Made by a program: the position numbers and the translations under genes
In this document: piece by piece, positions 6,508 through 14,300 of the stretch
How the letters are laid out: the number at the start of each line of letters is the position of its first letter
Position numbering within the stretch: the stretch's first letter is position 1
From: an uncultured Pseudomonadota bacterium
GTDB taxonomy: Bacteria; Pseudomonadota; Gammaproteobacteria; Burkholderiales; SG8-39
Direction: 5' to 3'
Assembly: GCA_903834835.1 (NCBI GenBank)
Contig: CAILKO010000046.1
Span: 1-64,000, forward strand
DNA: 64,000 nucleotides
The notes under the pieces: model-generated
The model's database searches: none
Seen by the model: only the letters and a program-made list of their open reading frames with translations
What the model was told of the DNA's origin: nothing

Positions 6508-8331
6508 TCACCGCACCTCAGGACTGGCGTTCTCGTAGGGAAGGAATGCTTCGTCGAGCAGGGTATTCATGGTTGCTTCAGATACCTCGCGCGACATCGA
6601 GTCGATGTATCTGCGGCTGCAGCGCATCACAACTTCCCGCAGCGACATTGGCAGGGGTTCAAAACTCAAGCCCAAGTCGAATCTATCCAGCGGCAAGCCG
6701 GACGTCGCGACTTCCCGCACGCTCGTTTCGATGATTAACGCCTCGCATCCAGGATCCGAGACGAGGGCTGATACCCGCGCCGCCAGGTCCTCGTCGGGCC
6801 CGCACCGGACATGCCCCCCGAGAAACGTGGCCTGGGCGTCCGTGTGGCCGGCGGCGCGTCCCCGCGCGCCGATTGCCTCGCACATCCGCGCCCGAAGGCT
6901 TGCAGGCGGGTTGACAAGCAGCACGCTCGGAACACGGCCGGCTGATCCTGCGGGAAACTTGGCGTGCAGAATTTTTGCCGCACGAGAGTCGAAAAGGATC
7001 CCCGGCGTGCCGTTGACCTCGATGACGGCACAGGGCACATCACGCCAGGATCGGCTGATGTCTGGTGTCAGGAAGTCCACGCCCAGGGCGTCCATCCGGA
7101 ATCCCCGGGCGATGGCTTCCGCCATGTCGCGGTTGTCGGGGTGAATGCGATGCGTAACGTCAACGATCGAGCCGCCCCTAGACACATTGGCAACGCTGCG
7201 CAGGTTCACCGTCAGACCTTCGCGGGGACGGGTGGCCAAGGAGAAGCCCTGCTTCTCGAGGTGGCGGAGCATCTCCTGATCTGGTTCGATCGCAATCAGC
7301 CCTGCCTCTGCCGATTGCGCGTCCTCCCTGCGGCGGAGGTTTTCCCTTTCTATGAGGTCGGCGATCGAGGTGCGGCCGTCGCCTACGACGTTCGCGGGGT
7401 ACCGCGCTACGACCCATGAGAACGTGCCCCCGAAAACCGCTAGCCGGTGGTCCACGCCGGCGACATGGCGCTCCACGAGGACCCCTTGCGGCGAAAGCGC
7501 GGCAGCCTCGGCAAAAGCGATGCGAAGCTCTCCGGCCTCGACAACGTATGCAGAGACGCCTTTTCCCTTGCCGCTCGCGCGGGGTTTAACGACGACTGGA
7601 TAACCGTACTGCGCGGCGATCCGGATGGCCTCCGCCTCCCGCATCGCGACGGCGTGCGTCACCCCCGGAAAGCCAAGCCGACCGACTAGCCGATTAGCCC
7701 AGGTCTTGTCGCGCGCGAGGTTCATGCCGGTAAAGGAATCCCGGTCACTGCCGGCTTCGAGAAAATGAATTCCGGCCGCGCCTTGACCAAACTGCCAGAC
7801 CCGCGAACCCTCGGCCACGGGATAGACGGGTATTCCCTGTTTGCGCGCTTCGCGAATCAAGGTCCGTACGATAGGCGCCTGGGGCAGCCTGGACCGCAAG
7901 GTGACCCGCGCACGGCTCAGGGTGCCGGCTTGCCGCTCAGGGTGACTCGCTTCGCCTGATTCGGCCAGAAAAATACTTTCTGCCAGGACGATTGCGGTGT
8001 GCACGGCCATTCTGGAAGCCACGGGATCCAGGAATCCAATGGAGATCGAACAAGTTCCGCCAAATGCATGCGACACGATCCGCACCTGCGCGCTCTGTTC
8101 GTCTTCAGGGTGCTGGATCTTGACCGCCAGCGCGGCGGCGACGTTCGCGAACGAAAGCTGCACCTGCGGACGATTCTTGTCCCAAAGCGGTTCGTCATCG
8201 ATCAAGCGCCAGGTCGCCTCGACTGCCAAAGGCGATATGTCAAATCCGAATGGATTCTCGAAATCTGCAATGATGGCTGCGAACGGCGCGTGGATGTTTG
8301 GTCCATTGAATATTCGGAATCGGACGTTCAT
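6508..8331 (-). CDS. Cyanophycin-synthetase-like ATP-grasp ligase with eroded Mur domain (copy 1)
   Basis: The 607-residue protein resembles the first two-thirds of cyanophycin synthetase CphA. The N-terminus RFRIFNGPNIHAP matches the CphA opening (xxRGPN). An ATP-grasp domain spans about residues 200-450, with VVKPRASGKGKGVS at 247-260 and the Mg-binding EVNGTPG at 438-444. CphA then has a Mur-ligase domain with a GTNGKT P-loop. Here the matching place reads VNPPASLR (473-480), so the P-loop is gone, although IIETS and the following FDLGL still echo CphA. It is probably an ATP-dependent amino-acid or peptide ligase using only the ATP-grasp site. The ATG at 8331 is used because conserved sequence begins there; a TTG 13 codons upstream is possible. 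Confidence 0.75.
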   Translation of the reverse strand: MNVRFRIFNGPNIHAPFAAIIADFENPFGFDISPLAVEATWRLIDDEPLWDKNRPQVQLSFANVAAALAVKIQHPEDEQSAQVRIVSHAFGGTCSISIGFLDPVASRMAVHTAIVLAESIFLAESGEASHPERQAGTLSRARVTLRSRLPQAPIVRTLIREARKQGIPVYPVAEGSRVWQFGQGAAGIHFLEAGSDRDSFTGMNLARDKTWANRLVGRLGFPGVTHAVAMREAEAIRIAAQYGYPVVVKPRASGKGKGVSAYVVEAGELRIAFAEAAALSPQGVLVERHVAGVDHRLAVFGGTFSWVVARYPANVVGDGRTSIADLIERENLRRREDAQSAEAGLIAIEPDQEMLRHLEKQGFSLATRPREGLTVNLRSVANVSRGGSIVDVTHRIHPDNRDMAEAIARGFRMDALGVDFLTPDISRSWRDVPCAVIEVNGTPGILFDSRAAKILHAKFPAGSAGRVPSVLLVNPPASLRARMCEAIGARGRAAGHTDAQATFLGGHVRCGPDEDLAARVSALVSDPGCEALIIETSVREVATSGLPLDRFDLGLSFEPLPMSLREVVMRCSRRYIDSMSREVSEATMNTLLDEAFLPYENASPEVR

Positions 8332-8518
8332 TTCGCTTTTCCAGCTGTTCCGGATCGGAACTTGTTTCAAAGAACCTGCGCCGGTATGCCCTCCGCCCTA
8401 TGGACGCCAGGACACGAAGCTCAGCAACACGCTGTTGCGGAGAGCCAATCAGGAATCAAGCTGATATCCATCGCGCCAGACGACGGGCCCCCAGGGTGCC
8501 GGGCGCTCGTTCAACGGC

Positions 8519-9391
8519 CTAGCGGGGTTTCAGGCCGAGCGCCTTCGCCGCGCGCGTGATGGCGTCCAGATGCGCCTTGTCGCCCTTCAGGCCGAAGCCC
8601 ATGGTACTCAGCGAGGCGCCGGTCGCGCCGAGCTGCTGCCAGTCCGCGCAGCGCTTGGCGAGCGCGGCTGGTTCGCCGTCCTCGTAGTTGAGGCGTGGAT
8701 CGATGCCGAAGGAGTCCCGGCTGCGGCCCGCGTCCTCCAGATGCCTCAGCATGGATTCGACGAAGGGCCGGCCTTCCTCGGGCGTGCGCGCGAAGGGCAG
8801 CCAGCCGTCGCCGATGCGCGCGGCGCGCTTCAGCATCGGCTCGGTATGGCCGCCGAACCAGATCGGGATCGGACGCTGGATCGGCAGCGGCAGCAGGCCC
8901 GCCTTGTCAAAACCGTGAAACTCGCCCGCGAAGGACATCAGCGGCTCGGTCCAGAGCCGGCGCATCAGCGCGATCTGCTCGTCCATGCGCTTGCCGCGCG
9001 TTTTCATGTCCATGCCGAGCGCCTGGTACTCCACCTGGTTCCAGCCCAGGCCCACGCCGAGGCGCAGCCGGCCTTCGGCCAGCACGTCGAGCGAGGCCGC
9101 CTGCTTCGCGACCAGCACCGCCTGACGCTGCGGCAGGATGATGACGCCGGTGGTGAGACCGATCGTCGTGGTCGCCGCCGCGAGATAGCTGAGCAGCACG
9201 AAGGGCTCGTGGAAGTTGTGCTCGTGCGTGTACGGGCCGGTGAGCTTGTGCACGGACGGGTCCGCGCCGAGCACGTGGTCGTAGGCGAGGATATGGCTGT
9301 AGCCGAGCGATTCCGCGAGCTGCGCGAATTCGCGTACCGCGGCGCTGTGGGTGCCGTACTCGGTCTGGGGATAGATGACGCCGATCTTCAT
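8519..9391 (-). CDS. LLM-class flavin/F420-type oxidoreductase
   Basis: The 290-residue protein is a luciferase-like monooxygenase fold, closest in style to the TIGR03619 F420-type group. It starts MKIGVIYPQTEYG, has the LAYDHV strand near residue 36, GLTTGVIILPQR near 80 and RLRLGVGLGWN near 110, and ends with ALGLKPR. It could oxidise or reduce a small organic using FMN or F420. It is 29 bases downstream of the deacetylase on the same strand, so the two probably form an operon. This pair interrupts the peptide-modification genes on either side; there is no sequence evidence that it belongs with them. Confidence 0.8.
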   Translation of the reverse strand: MKIGVIYPQTEYGTHSAAVREFAQLAESLGYSHILAYDHVLGADPSVHKLTGPYTHEHNFHEPFVLLSYLAAATTTIGLTTGVIILPQRQAVLVAKQAASLDVLAEGRLRLGVGLGWNQVEYQALGMDMKTRGKRMDEQIALMRRLWTEPLMSFAGEFHGFDKAGLLPLPIQRPIPIWFGGHTEPMLKRAARIGDGWLPFARTPEEGRPFVESMLRHLEDAGRSRDSFGIDPRLNYEDGEPAALAKRCADWQQLGATGASLSTMGFGLKGDKAHLDAITRAAKALGLKPR

Positions 9392-9420
9392 GGTGATCTT
9401 TCGGGAGACGGAGTGGAAAT

Positions 9421-10290
9421 TCAGGAACCAGGCATCCTAGCAGGCGGCACCTGTGGGAACCAGTTCGCGCGGCAGTATTCGGCAAGCTCGGTGCAGCGCG
9501 CGAACCACACGCCTTGATGCCCCTGGATATGCCGGATCACATCCTCGAGCGCCTTCGCGCGCGAAGGCCGGCCGGTGATATAGGGATGCCATGTCACCAC
9601 CAGCATGCGCGGCGCGCGCGCCGATTCCGCGTACAGGAAATCGAACTCGTCCTGCCAGGCATGGAACATCGCGCGCGGATTCTCGTGCGGCATCATGATG
9701 TCGTCGGCGGAGAAGGAACGCGGCAGCTCGATCATCGGCCGGCCGCCGATCTCGACCAGATAGGGCAGCTCGGAATCGAACATGTCGGTGTTCCAGAAGA
9801 AGGCCTGCTCGGCGAGCAGCCGCATCGTGTGCTCGGACTGGCGCGCGCGCGGCGAGAGCCAGCCCGCCGGTTCGGCGCCGGTGAGCTTCGCGATGCGCGC
9901 GCGCGCCTCGCTGATCAGACTGCGCTCGGCCTCCTCGCCGAGCTTCCACAGATCTTCCGCCACATGGCCGTGGGCCGCGATCTCGTGCCCGCGCCGATGG
10001 ATGTCGAGCACCGAGTCGGGGAGCAGGTCCACCGTCGAGCCGTTCACGAAGAAGGTGCCGTTCACCTTCGCACGCTCCAGAATCTCGAGCGAGCGCTGGA
10101 TGCCGACCCGGCCTTCGAATTCATGCAGGCCGATGCCGCGCAGGTCGCGCGAGCCATCGGGCAGGCGCGGCACGTCGCGGATCACCTCGTACTCGCAGCT
10201 CAACACGACCACCATGCGCACGCCCTCCGGCCACTTCGGTTGCGCGGGGTAGGTGGTCTTCCAGGGGTAGATCGGGCCGAGTGCGTCCAT
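9421..10290 (-). CDS. Polysaccharide-deacetylase (NodB) family protein
   Basis: The 289-residue protein has the NodB-homology fold of carbohydrate esterase family 4 relatives, including NGTFFVNG near residue 96, the metal-site-like motif RGHEIAAHGH near 119-128, LSPRARQS near 165 and VTWHPYITGRP near 246. Family 4 enzymes remove N-acetyl groups, but the GHEIAAHG variant is also common in purine- or allantoin-type amidases that use the same fold. No signal peptide is visible, so it is cytoplasmic, favouring a small-molecule amidase over a cell-wall enzyme. It is co-directional with the LLM oxidoreductase. Confidence 0.75.
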   Translation of the reverse strand: MDALGPIYPWKTTYPAQPKWPEGVRMVVVLSCEYEVIRDVPRLPDGSRDLRGIGLHEFEGRVGIQRSLEILERAKVNGTFFVNGSTVDLLPDSVLDIHRRGHEIAAHGHVAEDLWKLGEEAERSLISEARARIAKLTGAEPAGWLSPRARQSEHTMRLLAEQAFFWNTDMFDSELPYLVEIGGRPMIELPRSFSADDIMMPHENPRAMFHAWQDEFDFLYAESARAPRMLVVTWHPYITGRPSRAKALEDVIRHIQGHQGVWFARCTELAEYCRANWFPQVPPARMPGS

Positions 10291-10411
10291 GTGCGTGTCT
10301 TTCCGTGCCGTTTTGCAGATTTATAAATACCATGAATCGCAGCTTGCGGATCGGCCAGGCAACGCGTCGTGCCCGCCGGGATGCGCGGGCGCACGGTCCT
10401 AGAATGCGCGC

Positions 10412-11113
10412 ATGTCGCAGTTCAACTACAGGGCCCCGGATTTCAGGACCTCCTCGATCGAACTCGGAGACCGCCGCTGTCGGGTGATGTTCTCGCTGGC
10501 GCAGCCGCGGCTCGCCCTGGTCGACGGATTCATCGACGAGGCGGAGTCGCGCCATCTGCTTGCGTCCGTGGCCGGGGTCCTGGCGCCCGCTACGGTGTTC
10601 CGCGAGCAAAGCGGAGTGCGCGAAGTTTCGGAACTTCGCACCGGCTGGAGTGCGAAGCTTCCCAAGGGGGGCGATGAGGTCCTGCGCGGGATCGAGCGGC
10701 GCGCCGCCGTGCTGGCGGGTCTGGATGTGGCGCTGGCCGAGCCGGTCGAGGTGATCCGTTATGAGCCCGGCCAGCTGTACCGGCCCCACTACGACTGGTT
10801 CGACGCCGCCACGCCGGGCGGCCGGACGCGAATCGAGTCCATGGGCCAGCGGCTGGCGACCGTATTGATCTACCTGAGCGATGTGGCGGAAGGCGGCTCC
10901 ACACTATTCCCGGTACTGGGTCTGGATGTACGTCCCGCCAGGGGCCGCGCGCTGTTCTTCTCCAATGTGGATGACCGCGGTGAAACGGACAGACGCGTAC
11001 TGCATGGCGGAGCGCCAGTCGTAACGGGGTGCAAGCAGATCGCGACCTGCTGGTTCAGCAGCAGGCGGGAGCGGCAGTCCCTGGGTCCCGGTCAGGCAGC
11101 TTCCGAAGTGTAA
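10412..11113 (+). CDS. Prolyl-4-hydroxylase-like 2-oxoglutarate/Fe(II) dioxygenase
   Basis: The 233-residue protein has the full catalytic set of the prolyl 4-hydroxylase family: iron ligands H126-x-D128 (YRPHYDW) and H198 (VLHGG), plus the 2-oxoglutarate-binding K208 (GCKQ). Bacterial members hydroxylate proline or other residues in peptides and proteins. No signal peptide is visible, so it should act in the cytoplasm. It lies beside the HExxH gene (convergent, 22-bp overlap) and 1.1 kb from a small peptide gene whose tail is rich in adjacent prolines, which suggests the peptide as a substrate. That link is inference. TAGAAT at about 10400 is a possible -10 element. Confidence 0.85.
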   Translation: MSQFNYRAPDFRTSSIELGDRRCRVMFSLAQPRLALVDGFIDEAESRHLLASVAGVLAPATVFREQSGVREVSELRTGWSAKLPKGGDEVLRGIERRAAVLAGLDVALAEPVEVIRYEPGQLYRPHYDWFDAATPGGRTRIESMGQRLATVLIYLSDVAEGGSTLFPVLGLDVRPARGRALFFSNVDDRGETDRRVLHGGAPVVTGCKQIATCWFSSRRERQSLGPGQAASEV

Positions 11114-12090
11114 GGCTCCATGTAGGCAAGCGCTCCGTCAAGCAGCTGCTGCCCGGTTGCCGACAACTGCGCGTGCGCGCGCAGGGTCGCGTAGCCGGCG
11201 CTGAAATTGCGCGCGTCCGTTTGCATTCTGGCGGACGCTTCGTCGGCCTCGGATGCGGAGAGCTCACCCGATGCGAGCAGGCGCGACATCGTCCAGTGCA
11301 TGCGGGCGGATACGAATGTGGCGTGATAGATGCCATCCATGGGGCGCAGATCATCGCGCAGCGGCGATGCAAAGCGTTGTGTCCCCGCATCGAGCACCAG
11401 CGGCTCGTCGACCGTGAAACCGAATAACAGACTGTGCGCGCTTTCGTGGGCGATCGCCTCCATCAATTCGATATCGCCCCGATGGGCGCCGACATTGATG
11501 AACAGCGCTCCCCAGAGCATGTAGCAGGAACCGCCGGCAAAGTCGTAGCCGATCGCTGGATCGCCCGAGACAAGAATCACCTCGCGGATGATGGCCTCAA
11601 ACTCGTCGACGGTTTCCGGCACCGCAGCCCGCAGGCGCTTGAGGGCGGAGGCGAAGGCGCCGACGCTCGCGGCGCCCAGCCCGGCTGGCGGTGCGACGAT
11701 GCGGAACGGGGTCTCGGGATCGGTGTCCATGAGCCGTCGATAGCGCGCCTGTTGATTCCGCGGCATCTGGTCGAACGTGACGATGCTCAGGGTGCGGTCC
11801 TCGAGCATAGGCGCTCCCGCAAGCTCGTCCAGCAGCGCCAGGCCGGGCCCGACGTCGTTGCCGAGCAAGGCACTGGTCGCCTCGTAGTAAAGGCCGAACA
11901 TGGACGGGGAGGCGAGTCCCGCGCGACCCAGCAGCTCGATGCGCGTCGTCAGCGCTCCTGGCAGCGACCGGCCCGAGTTCTCCAGGGATTGCCCGATGTG
12001 TGCGAGGCTCTGGGCAAGCTGTTGCCGCATGCGCAGGTCCAGCGCGAGCGCGCGTGCGGGATCGGGGGGAAAGTGCAGCGAGGGGAGCAT
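11092..12090 (-). CDS. HExxH-motif peptide-modification protein
   Basis: The 332-residue protein carries H215-E-S-A-H219 in the setting EAIAHESAHSLLFG, with DEP soon after and a further His at 256. This arrangement is typical of the HExxH putative peptide-modification family found in RiPP loci (TIGR04267 type). Some family members fused to radical SAM enzymes have been shown to be Fe(II)/2-oxoglutarate beta-hydroxylases rather than proteases. The N-terminal 200 residues are helical with few landmarks. It is the first gene downstream of the peptide gene at 12182-12328 on the same strand, separated by a hairpin. There is no good ribosome-binding site before the ATG at 12090, so the start is less certain than the family. 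Confidence 0.75.
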   Translation of the reverse strand: MLPSLHFPPDPARALALDLRMRQQLAQSLAHIGQSLENSGRSLPGALTTRIELLGRAGLASPSMFGLYYEATSALLGNDVGPGLALLDELAGAPMLEDRTLSIVTFDQMPRNQQARYRRLMDTDPETPFRIVAPPAGLGAASVGAFASALKRLRAAVPETVDEFEAIIREVILVSGDPAIGYDFAGGSCYMLWGALFINVGAHRGDIELMEAIAHESAHSLLFGFTVDEPLVLDAGTQRFASPLRDDLRPMDGIYHATFVSARMHWTMSRLLASGELSASEADEASARMQTDARNFSAGYATLRAHAQLSATGQQLLDGALAYMEPYTSEAA

Positions 12091-12104
12091 GGGACAGGAA
12101 TTAA

Positions 12105-12136
12105 ACAGGCCGAATGACTTGCGTCAGTCGGCCTGT
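12105..12136 (-). terminator. Hairpin between peptide gene and HExxH gene (partial terminator or processing site)
   Basis: ACAGGCCGA and TCGGCCTGT form a perfect 9-bp stem, with an inner TGAC/GTCA pairing after a one-base mismatch. In the direction of transcription it is followed by TTTAATT, a weak U-rich run. Between a RiPP precursor and its first enzyme such a hairpin would let most transcripts stop after the precursor, giving much more peptide than enzyme. Confidence 0.6.
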
Positions 12137-12181
12137 GGGTCATGCATGCGCGATCATCGTTGAAGCAACCGCCAGCCGGAC

Positions 12182-12328
12182 TCAGGGAGGAGGCGCCTTC
12201 CCGATCTTTGCACCGAGTACGGCAGGTGGCACTTTGCCGATCTTGGCGCCAATCTGCACGAATCCGGCACGGGGCACCAATTTGAATCCCAGCAGCTTGC
12301 TGGCGTCCAGTTGGATGGTTCGTTGCAT
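12182..12328 (-). CDS. Candidate RiPP precursor peptide, 48 residues with repeated core
   Basis: A short gene with a good ribosome-binding site (AAAGGA, 6 bases before the ATG). The product starts MQRTIQLDASKLLGFKLVPR and continues with AGFVQI, then two near-identical units: GAKIGKVPP (27-35), AV, LGAKIGKAPPP (38-48). The gene ends on the last proline. A non-repetitive N-terminal half with an LxxxKLLGFKL helix and a repeated C-terminal half is the usual leader/core pattern. It is flanked by a peptide-modification (HExxH) gene downstream and an ATP-grasp gene transcribed divergently 81 bp away. Cys, Ser and Thr are absent from the core, so thioether, oxazole and ester chemistry are excluded; Lys, Ile and Pro remain as modification targets. 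Confidence 0.7.
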   Translation of the reverse strand: MQRTIQLDASKLLGFKLVPRAGFVQIGAKIGKVPPAVLGAKIGKAPPP

Positions 12329-12409
12329 GGCTGTTCCTTTCGTTTGAATGAAAAGCATTGCAGAAGCCCCGCAAGTCTAAACTCAAGTGCGGGTCCACGG
12401 ATACAGTTT
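12329..12409. promoter_or_regulatory. Divergent control region between peptide gene and ATP-grasp gene
   Basis: Only 81 bases separate the two divergent starts, so both promoters must lie here or inside the genes. An inverted repeat CCCGCA...TGCGGG (12368-12393) with an inner AGT-CTAA-ACT symmetry sits 17-42 bases before the ATP-grasp start and could be an operator. I cannot assign -35/-10 pairs with confidence. Confidence 0.35.
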
Positions 12410-14245
12410 ATGACCAGGTTTCAAGCGTCGATGTTCGGATACATGCATCGTGGATTGCGCCAACCCGCGTGTGCACTGACGCTCCGGCTGCGACTTTCTC
12501 AAGACGTCGACTTTGCGCATCTGGACGGGCTCATGTACCGCCTGTTCGAGCTCGACGCCAGTCACGCGAACGATGCGCCGCCGACGGACGACACGCAGGC
12601 GGGGAAGCTGGCCTGGCGCGTGTTGTTGCTGGGGCGTTACCTGCGGCAGGCGGCTCGGATCCCCGCATTCGATCTCGGCGTAGTGCAGGGTGTGAGCGAG
12701 ACGGCCGGCGATCACCCGGAATTCCATGTGACGCTTCTGGTCCCTGCCCTCGACGGACTGAGTCTCGCCGACAACCGTCGCCCTTACCATGCTGCGGCAT
12801 GGACCGTCTCCCGGTTGCTGGCAAGCCCTGGAATTCCTGATCCACAAACCTTGTTCGCGAGCCTGGACAAGGATGTCGTGCGGCCGATGCGAGCCCTGTC
12901 CCAGTCCGGCGTGTCGACGCTCCCCATATTGCGCGCTGCACACGCAGCGGAGATTCCGTTTCGTCACCTGGGGGGCGGCTATTACCTGCTGGGACAAGGC
13001 TGCCGAAGCACAAAAATACGCGCGAGCGCCGTGCAGGCCGACTCGGGTCTGGGCTTCCGCATTTCTCAGGACAAGTTCCAGACGGCGGAACTGTTGCGAT
13101 CGGCGGGGTTACCGACTCCGGTTCATCAGCTGGTACGAAGTGAGGAGCAGGCTTTGCAGGTCGCGCGAGACCTCGGCTGGCCCCTGGTTGTGAAACCGGC
13201 TGATCGAGACCGAAGCGAGGGCGTCTCGGTTCACATACGCGACGATGCAGCGCTCCTCGCAGCCTACGGCAAGGCGGTCGCGATATCGCGCAATGTGCTC
13301 GTCGAACGTGAGGTGCCCGGGATCTGCTACCGCCTGCTGGTCGCGAACGGGGTGTTCCAGTATGCGATTTCCCGCAAGCCCGTCGCGATTGCCGGTGACG
13401 GCAACATGAATATCAGTCAGCTCATTGAAAAGCGTCTGGCAACAGATCTGCAGCGCCCGCACTGGCGTCGCAACAAGCCTATTTCTCTGGATGCCGCGAC
13501 GGTCGAGGCGCTTCGTGCTCAGGGCCTTCATGAGAGTTCCGTCCCCGGCATGGGCACAAAAGTGGCATTGCGACTGATCGAATCATCCGAATGGGGCGGT
13601 GATGTTGAAGATGTAAGCGACCTTGTGCACTCGACGAATATTTCGCTCGCGGAGCGCGCCGCCCGGCTGCTCGGACTCAGCACGGCGGGCATCGACATGA
13701 TCTGCACCGACATCGCCCGTCCGTGGAATGAAAGCGGCATGGTGATCAACGAAGTGAACTACTCGCCGTATTTTGGTGGAAATCCGATCGCGCAGGCTCG
13801 GCTGCCGGGCTTTCTCGAGGGTCTTGTCGAAGGCGACGGTCGAATTGTCGCGGAACTCTTCGTGGGGGGACCGCAGGCTCTCCAGAAGGCGCGCAGACGT
13901 CAACAGGCGTTGATGGAAAAAGGGCAACGCGCATACCTGACCAGCCATGATCTCACTCTGGGGCCGGAGGGATCGGAAATGCCGGTTGCGGCACAGGGGC
14001 TGTTCGATCGCTGCATCGCGTTGCAACTGGATCCGTGCGTGGAGCGGATGCTGATTGTTGTTCAGACCACGCAGTGGTTGCTTACCGGCATGCCTGTGGA
14101 TCGCGTTCACGCAATCGAAGTTTGCGAGGGGGCAGTTCTTGACGATACGCCGGCCGGCGTGGCGGATGAGGCAACACAGGACAAGCTTCTTGCTATGCTG
14201 AGAACGTTCCTCTGCCTCGACGCGAACGTCCTCAAGCCGGGTTAA
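12410..14245 (+). CDS. Cyanophycin-synthetase-like ATP-grasp ligase with eroded Mur domain (copy 2)
   Basis: The 611-residue protein is a divergent paralogue of the gene at 6508-8331. Its ATP-grasp domain covers about residues 215-470: QDKFQTAELLRSAGLPTP (the subdomain entrance), VVKPADRDRSEGVS at 260-273, VEREVPG at 298-304 and the Mg-site NEVN at 447-450. The N-terminal 200 residues correspond to the CphA N-domain but lack GPN. The last 130 residues correspond to the start of a Mur-ligase domain without any GxNGKT P-loop. It therefore probably ligates an amino acid or peptide carboxylate to an amine using ATP. The start at 12410 (MTRFQASMFG) has a weak ribosome-binding site; 12431 is an alternative. 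Confidence 0.75.
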   Translation: MTRFQASMFGYMHRGLRQPACALTLRLRLSQDVDFAHLDGLMYRLFELDASHANDAPPTDDTQAGKLAWRVLLLGRYLRQAARIPAFDLGVVQGVSETAGDHPEFHVTLLVPALDGLSLADNRRPYHAAAWTVSRLLASPGIPDPQTLFASLDKDVVRPMRALSQSGVSTLPILRAAHAAEIPFRHLGGGYYLLGQGCRSTKIRASAVQADSGLGFRISQDKFQTAELLRSAGLPTPVHQLVRSEEQALQVARDLGWPLVVKPADRDRSEGVSVHIRDDAALLAAYGKAVAISRNVLVEREVPGICYRLLVANGVFQYAISRKPVAIAGDGNMNISQLIEKRLATDLQRPHWRRNKPISLDAATVEALRAQGLHESSVPGMGTKVALRLIESSEWGGDVEDVSDLVHSTNISLAERAARLLGLSTAGIDMICTDIARPWNESGMVINEVNYSPYFGGNPIAQARLPGFLEGLVEGDGRIVAELFVGGPQALQKARRRQQALMEKGQRAYLTSHDLTLGPEGSEMPVAAQGLFDRCIALQLDPCVERMLIVVQTTQWLLTGMPVDRVHAIEVCEGAVLDDTPAGVADEATQDKLLAMLRTFLCLDANVLKPG

Positions 14246-14300
14246 CGATTCAGAGGGCCGATCAAGCGGGGGTATGCGGGTCTCGGGGGCGGAGTGAGTT

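Noticed and set aside
6508-8331. Naming either ATP-grasp gene cphA (cyanophycin synthetase)
   Set aside because: Both proteins lack the Mur-ligase P-loop needed for arginine addition and are about 270 residues shorter than CphA; no cyanophycinase is nearby.
8398-8470. 16-codon ATG frame upstream of ATP-grasp copy 1, considered as a second precursor peptide
   Set aside because: No ribosome-binding site, no repeat or leader-like features and no similarity to the 48-residue peptide.
10281-10487. Arg-rich 68-codon plus-strand frame before the prolyl-hydroxylase gene
   Set aside because: It overlaps the hydroxylase start, has no ribosome-binding site and looks like random GC-rich translation.
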